Shown: one piece after another, positions 29,101 through 43,200 of the stretch
Layout of the letters: each line of letters opens with the position of its first letter
Position numbering within the stretch: the stretch's first letter is position 1
DNA from: Tubulanus polymorphus
Lineage: Eukaryota; Nemertea; Palaeonemertea; Tubulaniformes; Tubulanidae
NCBI RefSeq assembly: GCF_964204645.1
Contig: NC_134030.1
Location: 7,564,278 to 7,628,277 of the forward strand
Direction of reading: 5' to 3'
Length of the DNA: 64,000 nucleotides
Program-made: the position numbers and the translations under genes
Notes under the pieces: model-generated
What the model saw: only the letters and a program-made list of their open reading frames with translations
Databases searched by the model: none
What the model was told of the DNA's origin: nothing

Positions 29101-31144
29101 ATACCAAAGTGACATACTAAGCAGTACTGTAAATACTGTAAATCAGGGATGGAGCCGAGTTCATTACTGGCCTTGGTCATCACTTTCATTAATGCTACTA
29201 TACAACTAGGTAAAACCTCATAAGTGACTTATTAATGAACCATTTAGATCTGCTCAATATTTCTCAGAGGATGTCCCCCCAGCTATTCCGTCCATGTTTT
29301 CCCATCCATTTTGTATCACAACCAAATGAACTTCATCGGTGAGTTCAGTACTCTTACAGGGCTCAACATAGGATATAACTATTTTTTGAGTTGGTTACCA
29401 TTTTTCAACGATATTTTTCAGTGACATTTCATCGAAATATGAAAGAAAATGTTCAAATTAATCAGTAATCAACAGTATGACCCGCAGTAACATCTTTCAT
29501 ATATCTGTATGCATCAAACAAATCGAATCAGTATTTCTCGTTATAAGATAGTAACTAATACTGAAAATCACTAACAGTTAGCAGCTCTGTAATATCTATC
29601 TCACAGTTAAATCCAACTATCGACTACGAGAATGGCCGTCAATTCTATGGGTCTGGTTCAGTGAAAAATGATACGATTTTTCCATGGAATCATAGAAGAA
29701 AATTCATCGCATTACTGCTTGGACTGCGGAAGCTGCAGTGGTTGCAGAGGCGTATATCGGAAAACCCATTATATTTACGCGTTCGAACATTTGTCTCGGT
29801 GAAATGAAGTGTTCTATTCACGTCATAATTCACCTGGACACACGCATTGCATACGAAAATGAAAGCCATCAATTTCAGTACACAGGGGAAGATAGAAGGT
29901 GAACGCGAGCAAACATCGCGATCAATGATCAATGCGACCACTTTCCATCTAGACTTCAAGGCAATCAAATGAATTTGATAAGTCAATGTACATAATGACT
30001 AGCTATGAAATGGTTTACCTGCTAAGCTTCTGTTAGTTTTTTAATATCCAGCATATAAAGAAAAGATGCTCCATGCTCAAGTATCTAACAGTTTTAGTAC
30101 CGTTATCACAAGTAGTATTTTGAGTGGCCATTTCGTCAATAGTTGTGCCGAAATGATTAAGAGTAATGTTTTTGGATATAATTGGCAATAATTACGAATC
30201 CAACCACACACTCTCGTCACGATATCTTTGGACCAGTATGCGAGTTGGATGGTGTATACTTCATATATAAGGTTAAGAAAGATGTCTCAACATACATATA
30301 CGAATTGAACAGTTTTACCGGACTCAGTCAGACCCAACTTGCGCAGAGTCTGATATCTAATCGACACGCACATACACAGTTAGAAATGTAAAGAAAAAAT
30401 TCTGTATATTCGACCAACCATCCAAATATATCTATGCTTCAATTTCCAATTTCAAAATCAAACCAATCAAGCATAAAATGAAATCGATCGAATAAAGGGG
30501 AAATCATTCTAAATGGCAAGAAATGCAAAGAACTCATACAGAGCAAGGTCCAACAAAAACGACACATTTTTAGAATTTTAAATAACCGATCTTGAACCCG
30601 AAAACCTATTTTAAGATGACCTACCCATATTTGCATATGTATATATATATATCTATATCCCGCTGAAGACGCTAAGCTATCCTAACTCCATCGGCACTCC
30701 GGTCGTGTGTTATATTCCACTGCGTCGCGTCTCGTCTATGCCGCTGTCGCATGCGTATGTGAGGACGCGAGGAAACGACCACGACGAGTGGTTCGCATAT
30801 ACTCATTCACAGCAGCAGCACGCATGGAACGAGCGAACGAGACACAAGCAAATTTACGATCTTGTCCGTCATCGTCATCGTCGTCGTATAGCCGCAGCCG
30901 CATTTCTCGTATATACACGATACTCAACTGGGCATCGCTCAGATATCAACATCAGCCCCATCGACTAGTAGAGAGACGCTCGAGAGAAAGAGCGCGCGCG
31001 CATGGATTAAGCGTCAATGACACCGGAAGAAGATTCATCGGTTCGCGTGTATCCGTTAATCCGACTACCCGATGAATTCAAAACTGAAAATCTTCATCGT
31101 CGCAAAAGAACACCGCACATCGTCAGCGTCGTGATGCAACGTCC

Positions 31145-31229
<85 letters not shown>

Positions 31230-34200
31230 GAATGAATATTTGATGAAGAACTGGGCAGTCTACCGGTGTCATGCGACTAACGAGACAAGACAGAACTCAC
31301 AGCTCGTTATCCGATCCGTGATATACATCCGAGCATTTGATCTCTTCGTTTAACTTGAAATCAACGATGGAGACAAAACATAATAACAGATACAGTGATT
31401 CTTTACTTATCTACAAGCAAAATGACATGTTTCGCTAATGATCAAAAGAAGCATTCGGATGATCCACATTTTGCTTATGATCAAAATGATCATAGCCTCA
31501 TAAGATCTGGGAAATGATCCAATAGATCAATGCTTTCATCTAATTAAGATATGATCTTTAACGCATGATCGTAGTCAAGAGTAATCAAACCGGAGTTTGT
31601 TCTACATTTGAGAAATCAAAATGAAGGGCCTTTTTCATTGAAATGCGTTTCATCACCAACCAATCTTTTTTCCATATGACAGTGAAAATGATAACCTAGT
31701 ATGACTAACAGGCTACTATCACCTGCCCCGATTGCACAAAATTCAAGGTCATTATGATCAACAGGGGTCGATCGAGCCAGAGGTACTTGAGAAACTTGTT
31801 AAGTCCATCAAATTTTATCCCTTATTTATTTGTCAACAAAGTAAATTGATAAATTTCAGTGTTGGAGTGCATCTAATATTCCCTTCTTTGACATCGAAGT
31901 GCCCATTTGGCATGAGACAAGTTCTTCAAAATCAGCCCCAGGTCAAAGATCTGGATCATAAATGTAGACTTGATTGTCAAGTTCGTGATACTGCAAAGAT
32001 GACCTGACGTAACAATCAACGAATTGTGAGTTGATGGAATCTGATTAAACACAACTACGAAAGAACTATCGGGACTGCACAATGCCGGCTGTAGCCAAGC
32101 AACTTTTATTCCGTACAGTCCTCGGGAAAAGCGACGTCATATTCAGTGCGGGGATTACGCCGAAATAAGCCGGACTCCGGAGGGATAAGAGGCACTAACG
32201 GTACAATACCAACACGACATCCATTACTCGCGCGGTGTGAATAGACAATGGATGCATTTTTTATTCGCTTTTTGCGTGTCCGATTAATTCCCATTTGGAT
32301 TAGAGAACTGATATTGCCGCTGCGAGACGCACCGCGCGAAGCCCATCTACCCCCTTCTCTGCTGCGCTGAGCTGATTACCTTAAATCTTCTAGAACTGTG
32401 CAGTGACAATAATCCACGACCCGGAGAGCGTTTTTTAAACGAAAGATCTGCCAGATCACAAGTCACTGCCTCCGGGATACAATCAGTCGGAATGTGTCTA
32501 GAGGAATTTCGCCAATCAGTGCGATCATCTGCGGCAGTTAAGATGAATTTATTTCTTTGATGACTGTTTTGAAATCTTTCCAATTATGCAAAAGTTTTCG
32601 ATGATGTCTGATGATGCGATACTGGGAAAAATCGTCGATCTCGTCGCGTTCGAAAATAGAAATATGTGTCAATCGAAATAAATAACACAGAAGACTTCTA
32701 AAGTAAGTACATACTGTGAAAGAGATTTCTAGTCGGGTGTGAGCTAGGTTTACTGCAACTGGCGTCCAAGATGAATGAATATTCATCAGCCCTAAATTAT
32801 CCACCATTAATTCTATCATAACCGGTGTTGATGCGGGAAGATGCAGAGGGATGTTTCTAGTGCTGTAATAACGCCGGGGACTGCATCTTCATCGCAGTTT
32901 ATCTGTCAGCAATTAGTTTATAGCTCTCTAACTCGACGGAGCTGTCCGGCGGCGAGATTATTGATTCGCAGGCACGCTTCCCGTAATTTCGGGAGCATTG
33001 TAATTTCAGGAGGCGCTCGCTATGATCACTAGTTATTAATAACGACAATTAATTGATATCTGTCGATAAATACGAGATGTCATTTGATGCTAGATATCGT
33101 TCAGTGCTACTCTCTGCGTGCCTCGGAAAAGCAGAAATTACTTCATCACAATGAAAGTAATACGACGTATGAAAATCGTGGTTCGATCGAAAATTTAGAT
33201 ATTCTGACTTCGAGAGGTATTTCATTATTGTTGGAAGTAGTTGAGCTCTTTAAAAATGCGTAGAAACTTTGCTCTCAAATAGTAGTCATAGTCTGGTGTG
33301 TAGACGTGATTCGATGATTCAATGATCTGAAGCGAAGTTTAAGTTAGCAGTGGTCGACAGGCGTCACAAAATCCAAACCACTGACCCATTAAAGCCTGCC
33401 CCACAACGTTAGAGCTTGCCCTACTAAGAATCTTTCATCAGGTAAACATATCCCAGAACCTAAATCCTAATCCTAATCCCAAACTGGAATCCTAACCCTC
33501 TGTTCAAAAAGAATATCGCGGTAGGTTATTTACAAATAACACCGTTACGGGTTTAGTGTAATCCTAACCATTCCTAGAACCTACGATTAAAGGAGATACC
33601 AACGCGCACATGTAATAGCGATGATGTTGGAATCGGAATCGACATCAAATTGAGCATGAAATATGGATTTTCAGCATGAGACGCATTAAAGCAGCCGTAT
33701 TATATCAGCTTGCGCGCCTTGTGCTCGTTCGCCAGATTAACATCATCATCGTTCCGCGAACCTATAACTGATCCGCGTGAGGTAATTTTCTCCATACGAA
33801 ACCGTCTCGATGCGGACACCGAAACGACGACGAGGATGATAACGAGGACGATATTTTCATCATCATCAGCGTCATCATCATCATCATCATTCATTCGTGA
33901 TAAGTGCTTCGAATCGACGAAGATTTTATTCATTTTATCGTGGCGCGATCAGTCGGTGGTCAACTCAACGATGTCAATAAAACCTGAGTGATCAAAGATA
34001 ATTGCGTGCATATCGCGTTACTAAACGTGTTTGACTAACTGGTCGCTTTTTTGTGTCCACTGCATCGCGCCAATCGAAGCTGTATGATTCTATGAGGGGT
34101 TGCAGCATTTAGGCCCTCGTCTAAACCATTAGAATAAGCGAGTCGAGTAGTAGGGTTAGCTTTAATGGAGGCGCACGCACGACGATGCTCTGCTGGATCG

Positions 34201-37200
34201 ATGTCATCAATGATATGACGAACTGAATCTAGATTGACGTCAAGATCAGCAACGGTCCTTGCACAAGATAGAGACAGATCAGCTCTCAATGCATATAAAC
34301 ACGAATACGCATTTTTGACTCGTGCCAAATTTGATTCATACCAGATTATGCCGGGCTATTCACACTGGGGTTTTTACATGCTTGTTCTGCAAGGGCCAAG
34401 TTTGGTCTGACCTAAAACGTCGGACAAAAGGCCTGTGCCAAACTTTAGCATGGGTTAAAAGGCACGGATTGAATATGACTCGGACCTGATCTGGGGCAAG
34501 TTGACCCAGGCTAAATCATCTCCATATGATCAGGGTTTATGGAGGCGCACCATGCATACGCGATGACATACTGAACCTAGGTTGACAACTTGATGATACA
34601 CCGGTCCTTGTGCATGACCATCCCCAGTGTAAATAAGATCAATTCCCCAGACCAGCTCTCAATGTATATCTGAACCTATCTACTGAAAGTGTGGTGGTAG
34701 TGACAAAAATATGCGAGTCACATAGCCACGTCAGATGTACCTTAATTTATCTGTAACCGAGTTTTTGAAGACACTTCAGTCGGAGTTATATATTTACGGG
34801 GTAGCTTTTTTCGATACCACGTGGCGAGACCATTTGCGCTGTCAGTTGACGGTGACGTTGGTGCATCGTATATAGGTTTTTTATTTATAGATTTTTTATT
34901 CATAATCGCCAGCTATGGGATTTACATAACACGCCACATTCTAGTCTCTTGTCGGGATGACGTCGGGTCAGCTTCGGAGAGCCTATCTGCTCTGTATAAT
35001 ACGGAACTACGTCGTCATGAATACTAACTACCCCCCTCAGAGACCCTTCGCAGCGCGAAACGGGGTGAAGTACATCCATGTACGGCGATATCTGACAACA
35101 AATCAAACAAATGCTGAATTCAAGAGCCATAAAACAATGATTGCATTATACATATGTCTGGGAAGCAGTGCTTTTAAGAAGGTACAGCCCCGGTAACGAC
35201 GGCTCTGATGATAATTATTCCATTATTAAGTGAAATGTAGATGCAGTAATATAAAGTGTATATGTCTTATTCGCTAGGACTGACATTGAGTCCTGCACGT
35301 GCCCGCAGGTTTGTGCGAGGTAGATATCTCAAAGTGTGCACAGGGCTTGACTGTTTCACAATTTTCAGTCAGTCAAAGTCGGTCAAAATGCAATCATTTT
35401 CTTCTACCGTTCTAGAATTATTTCTACAATTCCATTGGCTCATCTTGCTGCAATACAACAATATAATCTCCCGCAAGAACATTTTTTCAATACTGTAAAT
35501 CATCAGAATAATAATTTTGATGAAAGCCATCTTCTCGATGACTTCTCATAGCAGATCAGGCAATTTATTGACTAAACGTAAATACTCGAACAGTGGGGAA
35601 ACCGTGGTGAAGATGGCAATAAATAAGCTAGATGGCATGAGAATGTGATGAATAATTAAATGCCAAGTCATGCTGAAAGTCAATATCCCACTACTGTAAG
35701 GCCTAATGATATAGATCTTGGGTTTCTTCCTCCACAAATAATGTGTTGGTCTCCATCTCAGGACATTATGCTGAAGAAAAATTGTCAAATCATGTTTACA
35801 TTGACCAATTTTAATAGAAATGGCACCAGACCATCAAAGCCTCAACAAGATCAGATACTTATAAAATCATTAAGCTAAATATGGGGCAGGAAATATGTTC
35901 ACTGGCACTACCTAAGGACAAATTTGATACATTTCGTTGTCCTAACCACATATAACCTATGGAAACAGGGAGATATGAAAATATCTCGAAATTCTATGTT
36001 CAGCATTCAATCTTTTCAAACATTCAGGTAATTGGTGAGCACTGAAAGTACTGGTACTTATTTGTAATTCATACTTTACGACTTTTAACTGCACCATTTG
36101 CCGAACCTGGAAGACCTCATGCTCGCTAAAGTATTCCCAGTACCCTCTTCCCATTATTTATGCAGGAAACGCCAAATGATTTCATCTATTCGACTGTCAC
36201 GGAACAAAGGTTTCTCTGAAGTGTCGATGTTAAATATTTATGATTTCCTCATCAACCAATAATAGCCAGGCGGGCATTACCGCAGCCACCAACAAAGACC
36301 ATAAAAGCATCATTTTATCTCCTTTCACATTTTGTCTGCCGGTTATGTCATTTCATCAGAATTGATCAGATTGTGGATGAAAAATGCAAGCAACACATTT
36401 ATCCACGAGAAAGACTTGCACTCAGGTGACACCCCATCCGTCAATGTGCTCTTATCTCATCTTCCATTGCACTTATATTAGGCCCATACTGAAATTTTCA
36501 CATACAAGGAATTCACAAGCCTTGATCACACGAGCAGTATTGGCCCGTGCCAAATTAGGCCTGCGTGTGCCAAAAGGGTCTGTACCTGCTTGGCCCGACC
36601 AAAAACATCGGACCAGATCCAAACCAAATTTTAGCATGGGTCAAACTATCACATGTGAACTCGTTCTCTTATTAGGCACAAGCCAAATTTGACTCAGGCC
36701 TGATTTGTGCCAATTCAGTCCAATGTGATCGCCGCTATAATCCCAAATGATTCATAAATTTCAAGACCAAATAGGGATACTAGAGATACAATATTAAGAA
36801 TAGCACACATAAAACAAAGGGTTAAACCCAATTAAACCAGCACACTGAAAACTGAGGGTTAAACTTCATTAAACCAGTACACAACACTCATACACAACTC
36901 CTTATTAAACCGAGTACCTTCAGGACAAATAACGTCTCTTCTACTCGTAATTAAATTTGGCAATGTCACAATAAACAATTAGTGCGAATTCATGCTATAT
37001 CCGTTTGCATGTCATTGTGTACGTTTTCAGTGTATCAATGCTAGAGATGAGATCTCTTATTTCTATAATCGATCATGGCTTTCTTCAGTTCTATTCATCA
37101 TAGGCTGGAAAAACCTTTTAGGCAATGCCTTAAAATCAAAGAAAAGGAAGCATAGGTTAATTCATACGGGAAACACCACAAAGAACGATCAACGTAATGC

Positions 37201-40200
37201 GGATGGACGTAAAGTTCATTAAAAAGATCTTCAGCTGACCACCATACAACTTTGCATACTCAAGTTCAGCTTAAATATTGTATGAATAGATTAAGTTTGG
37301 TACACTTTTATCATTGCCTGGTCCCCATTGAGTGATTGAACTTTAGCCATATAGATGGCAACACTGTAAAATAGCAATGCCCGATACAGACAGCTCTGGT
37401 AAACAAAAAGCTGCGGGATAGTTGCGTGCGTTTGTTTTTTTCTATTTCGTTCATACAATTTAGTCAGAACAGATTAAGAGTAATTCTGTATAGCGACACC
37501 CGCAGATATACCAGATAAAACAGCAACATGTTATCCGTGTGTAGCAGCAAAAGCTAGCTTTTCACGAAAATGCCACCTCACTCCATCGCTGCTTAATCTG
37601 CCCATCACAACATTCCAGTTCTTAACAGCATAATCTTTATGTGAAAATGGATGTCACTTGTTGGCTGTCTACGGTGGCCAGAAGTAATAGTCGCCTCCAC
37701 AGATGATTAGCATTCCTGTGTGCACTTTTTACAGTCCTGAGGGTATGCCAAATAAAGTGGCTTTGAATTTCTTGAATGTTTCAAACCAATTCTAAAGCAA
37801 CTGCTAATAAAAAAAAAATGAGCACCGGTGACTTTATTTACTCAGGTCAAATTTGAAAAAACTCTTCACACTGGTACCAACTAGGTCACTGGCTGTTTGA
37901 CATGGGCCAAATTTGGCCTGACCAAAAACGTTGGACTCACCTCACTTGCCACTGCATCATTTGGAGAGCATTTGCAGTAACAAGTAAGCGAGTTAGTTGC
38001 AACTGCGCCGGCCAATTGGACTTATCTGGGCCAAATCATCTCTGTGTAATCGCTTCTACTGCATACATTGGCCAGTTTTCAGCAGTTCAGGTGATGCCAA
38101 TAGTCGAGCTGGTATAAAGTAGAACAGGGTTGGGAGATTTTCTGATCATAATTTCAAGAAAAAAAAGATTTTAAGGAATCACTTAATGAAGAAAGCTGCG
38201 TCGTTTTCACGTCAGCAGGCCTAGCTACAAACAACCAGCAACTTTGCCTCAATCAGCGACTGAAATTGCATAGTTTATCCCTGTCGATGGCTATTCATCA
38301 AGTTAAGAGAAAATCTGTCGAACAAGGGATATAAAAATTTAATGCACTCCACTAAAAACAAAACATCATACGCCTACTGTATATAATGAATGATGGCATA
38401 TACCATACATAATATAGATAACAGTTATCTAGATAATTAGATAATCAGCGACATATTCGGTAATTAATGTGCTAGTTCTACTAATTAATCACTCAGAATA
38501 CAACGAGTTATCTCGTTTAATACGACTAGATAACCTATTTAATACCACGTATAGCACAACATAAAATACATAAGATGGAAGACAAAAATGTTTACATGGC
38601 AAGGAGAGCAACGCTTTTTATGCGGCCAATGTCTACAGAAAACCGGTTAGAATAATCATTCATGCATTCCTTGAGAAATCCCCCGCAGAATTAATTGGGC
38701 TTTTATTCGGTAAAACGGGTGCTTACCCTATTTTACATGGACCTTGAATGAAATGTCTATTTGCGAGAGGGTTTAACTTAATTATCAGACAATATACTAG
38801 AAAATGAGCGCTTTCTTCGCCATGGGAAAATAAACATGTCGGAATTCAGTGGTGTATTGAGATGGATCAGTGGAAGTCGTCGGCCAAAATGAAGATGGTC
38901 TTTCATTTTTTAGGCAAACCGCGCCTTTCTGTCTTTTTATACACAACTCAAAAAATATTGCGTCTTCATCTGGACTTCGAGTTTTCCTCAACTGAAGCAC
39001 ACACCCTTCTATACTCATTACCTTTTGGGACTCAGGCAAGAAAGAATTTTTTGAGGCGTTTCAACGAAAAAAAAAAAATTAAAAAAAAAAGGCAATCTTG
39101 GCATGGTAAAATCACTCAAGTGGTTTCACCCGGTCTTCAGTCTATCAATTGCGATATTAGTAAAATAAATCTTTTCATAAGATTGTCAATATGTTCCAGG
39201 CATCAGTGAGCTTTTATAAATAACCAGTTCGGACTCAACAATCTACAACTTATACTTTCTTATCCTCAAAATGTTGTAAATATTCATCGTACCAAATCAT
39301 AATCGGTGAAAATCATTCGATTTGAAATAACATCACATTATAAAATTCTTACCTTGCATGAAATCGCTAAAATCTGCATTAATTTCAGCCATTAAAGCAT
39401 CGATATCCATTGATTTGCACTTAGCCATTGTTGTTACAGTTGTTTCGCGTGTAGGAACGTTAACGATATCATATATCCATATATATGTAGCCGAAAATAA
39501 TATTTACTCGTTGCGTCTGATTCGATTCTCACATTCTGTAGTGTGCCGTGTTCGTGCCATATTGTTCGCGGAATGCGGCAGATACGAAAATGTCAAACGC
39601 TACTTATAGGTCCAAACAGACACACAATCGTATATACTCCCACTGTGGGATGATGGTTGAAATGAATTACACGTGAAATTGCCATCATAAAGCAGGATTA
39701 AATCAAGTTAAATCCTTTATGAAAGATGAAATCAATTAACTTTTATCGCTAATAACAAGGTTTATATCCTGTTTTATGATGCAATTCTTTGTTGGCATTA
39801 TGTTAAGTAATAATATTTAGCTAATGAAAGATGACTTCCTTTCAGAAGCGAAGTTGAACTCTGAAGATGGCCCCTGGCATCATTTTAGTTCTATCTAACG
39901 TCCTTTTTATCATCCAAATATCGAATGAACCCTTCGTAAGAACACTTTTTCGTAGTCTCCTTTGAACTTTTTTACAATTTACTATTTCATCTCTTGATTT
40001 GTATCCACTACAATTACGAGCTAGCGTCATACTAAAAAGCTGACAAAACATCATATCTCCCAAGACATTCTTTCTATTATTATCATAATACCGGAATTAA
40101 TGCAATCCATATGCGGCGTGATTCTAGATTCCAGTCTTTACATAATCACCATTTCCCAGCACGCGTTTTTTTTTCATTTCAGTAATTGGCAATATCAAAA

Positions 40201-43200
40201 AAGCACTCCTACAAAGCAGTATCATTTTCAAATGTCAAGATCTATTCTTCAAGACTCTCAACGCCTTCTGTAGTCTAGCATACATCTCATGGCCAATACC
40301 TTCATAAGGAATTCAACTTCAGTGTATGATTTTATACATATAGTGCTAAAAGCAGTAGCCCTTATGGTAGAAGTATCAAGGCAAATGACTTCTAATAATG
40401 TTTAACCTGTTCAAATAATCAACTCCCAGCAAGTAATAAAGGTAAAGATACCGAAGTCATGAAAAAAGCAGCACTAGTTAACTGTCATGGAAGTTGTAAC
40501 AGTATTCAGTAGAAAGTATTTCAAGTATATCGGACTCAAAACTCACAGCGACAATCACAGAAAGTGTTTGTTGTCGAAAGTTCAAGTGGTGTTTGTATTA
40601 TTTGATAGATTCGTATTCAACAATTTATGAGGCGAGTAACAAACCTATTACATGAATATTTAACTACACAGCCCATACCTATGAGCAATATATCAGTCGC
40701 ATAGAGAACTAAGATAACTAAAAGCTACTAACTGAACCTCGAGACTAAATCTAGCACGGATCATCCGTTTGGATTTATGCTTCAATAATTCATTTTATGT
40801 CGACGGAATCGTCATAATACAAACATGGGCCTATTACATCAAAGTCTTCAACATCTTTGATTAGATAAATAAAATACGAACTCTAAATCGATACCTCTGA
40901 ATGAATATTATCTGGAAAAAGCGACACACGCCGGTTTTCATCATATCGTCATCATCATCATCATCATCGTCGATGTCGTTCACAATACATACCGGTAAGA
41001 GAATCATCTCGAAATAAAGAGCGAAGAAAACAGACGGACAGACGCATAAAAGAAATAGGCAACATCGAAAATCTAATCAAATCAATTACGGCTTCGTATC
41101 GATTCAGTTTGCGAGCGAGTGAGCTGAGTGTGTGTGTGTGAAATATGAAAATTAATCAAGTTTTCTACGAATGCCGAACTGCGTTTGTCAACTGAAATTC
41201 GCCGATGATTGTTTTTCCCATTGGAAACTTTATGAATAATTACGCGTGCTGCCAGATGTAATGAATTTTCTCCCCACATACGCCGTACGTTCTCGAGTCA
41301 GTCAATATTTCTTCCGACCGACGACGAATGATATATTCATTTCAAACATGGAATCCGTTTGAAAATCTTCGTCAATGATTTTAAACGCCGAGACGTCGAT
41401 GCGACTCGCAGGCCCAGTTTTGAGAGAAGGTTTAAACAAAATCTCATCCATTTCTAATTCAAACTACTCGCGCCATATTTGACCGACGGATTTAGTTTCA
41501 AATGCAAAAGCAAAACAATCTTTTTCCACAGTAAATGATCATCGATTTAACTGCAGATTTCTTCATTCTTGATGACGTTATGGTTAAACATCAAAAGGGA
41601 CTTGAATGTAATTCATGAATACAGTAAACCGCATCTAACTCGGACAAACTGGGACGAAATTAGCAAAGTCCAAAGGATAGGAAAATACGTTAGGCAGTTA
41701 GAAAACTTATTTCGTTTTTGTCGGGAGTTTGTTAGGTTGGGCATGTTGCAAGGTTTACTGTAAAACCCCTTGTTTGATAGTGTATTCAAGTGTTCACAAC
41801 TATTTGAAGTAAAACATTACACAGTTTCTCAGAACGCTATGCATTATTTACTGAAATTTTCCGGTGCTTACGGCTTCTTCGACTTCCGCAGTCTGTGTGG
41901 TACTCTGCGAAGTCCCACGAGTCTACCCCTGCAGAGTCGATCGAATCACTCATATCTGAAATTGTTCTCCTTAAAACAGCAAGTGATAAACTCTCTTAAG
42001 AGTTCACAGCGAGCAAACTCGTCACCAAACAGTTTTTATCTATCAGCCCGCGATGCTCTCTCCCCGCGGAGTTCAAAGCCGACAATTTTAATTCTGGGTA
42101 TACGCGCGTCGTGCGGCGCGCCAGTAGGGAATTCTCGTGCCGGGGAAAGTGATGAAAGAAATGATGTCTTCCTGTTTGTCAGAAGAAAAGCGCAAACGAC
42201 TCAAACGAATAAAGGATGCTTCAATTATGAAAATTTGAGAAACTGCTTTAGTTTTAGAGCGCCCTAACCGAAAAAAGGTATGCCCCATTCAATATGCTAC
42301 ATAGTGTCTATGAAAAAGATTGGACTCGATTTATTTAATTCTCTACTCATTAGTTTGTAGGGGTACTTAGGTAGGAAAAGCTTCTGAAAACTTTTCCTAA
42401 TTTCCATTTAACTACTATCTGATCATGGAGCAACGTACCAGCTGGTACCTTCATTACATACAAATGCTGGGAAAAAAAAGTAACATTATTGACGATCATG
42501 GATAAGAAAGACTATGATCATACCTGTCGACATTAAATTGAAGGGCAATGGGACAGTAGAGCAAACTGGCATTATGAAGGAAAACCAGATATTTTTGAAT
42601 GGAGAAAAAAAATATCATAGGCCCCTCACAGGGAGACAGAACAGACAGATGTGGAATAACAAATGAATGGAAATCGTTAATGATATACAATACCAAGACA
42701 TATGAACTGAGAAATGAGGTGGACAGGGACAGCTGGTACTGACAATTATCAGGTGATGACGAATTGAATACTCCATCAGCCTGTGCGCAATTTAAGTGTT
42801 ATTTCAGTTTCAGGTTTATACGCATATGTGAACGAACAAGTGAATAAGTACTTCATTATTGAATTTGCTGTAAAAAAACAGCGTTTCGCTTAATTTCCTT
42901 TTCATACATTCAGTCATAACCTACAACGAAATGTCGATAAGGTTGTACTGAAATCATCGCAGTTGAAATGACATCGATAAAAGGTGGAAGAGACATAGAG
43001 CAAGAACGGCAAGAACGAGTGGGAGTATATGATATAAACAACCTAAAGATGATGTCAATACATCTATATGAATTGGCAGGGCAATTGCCAAAATGGGAAA
43101 GTTATCAGAAATATAGAGGATGAAATTTTTAATATTTTCAAGACTATGCTATTAACTATGTAGATTAATGGTTTATCTTTGGAAGGGATGATGCACGCAA

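Larger units (their letters stand above)
18211..39352 (-). other. 21 kb intron, repeat-rich, with CpG-richer islands
   Basis: No PHLDB exon was found. Contents listed separately are family A, B and C copies, a tRNA-derived SINE candidate, a G-quadruplex motif, a (TA)n array and a short tandem duplication. Stretches at about 18.6-18.8, 20.45-21.6, 22.1-22.4, 30.67-31.13 and 33.7-33.95 kb are visibly richer in CG dinucleotides than their surroundings. They carry short frames on both strands that I cannot assign and may be regulatory DNA or unrecognised exons. Confidence 0.55.

Noticed and set aside
31017-31235. Frame ending in a long Ile-Tyr repeat
   Set aside because: Translation of the (TA)n microsatellite.
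33450-33500. Telomere-like CCTAATCCTAATCC run
   Set aside because: Only a few degenerate units; too short to call an internal telomeric repeat.
41770-42267. 165-codon plus-strand frame
   Set aside because: No domain; its length comes from a CpG-rich block and it has no convincing start or splice context.
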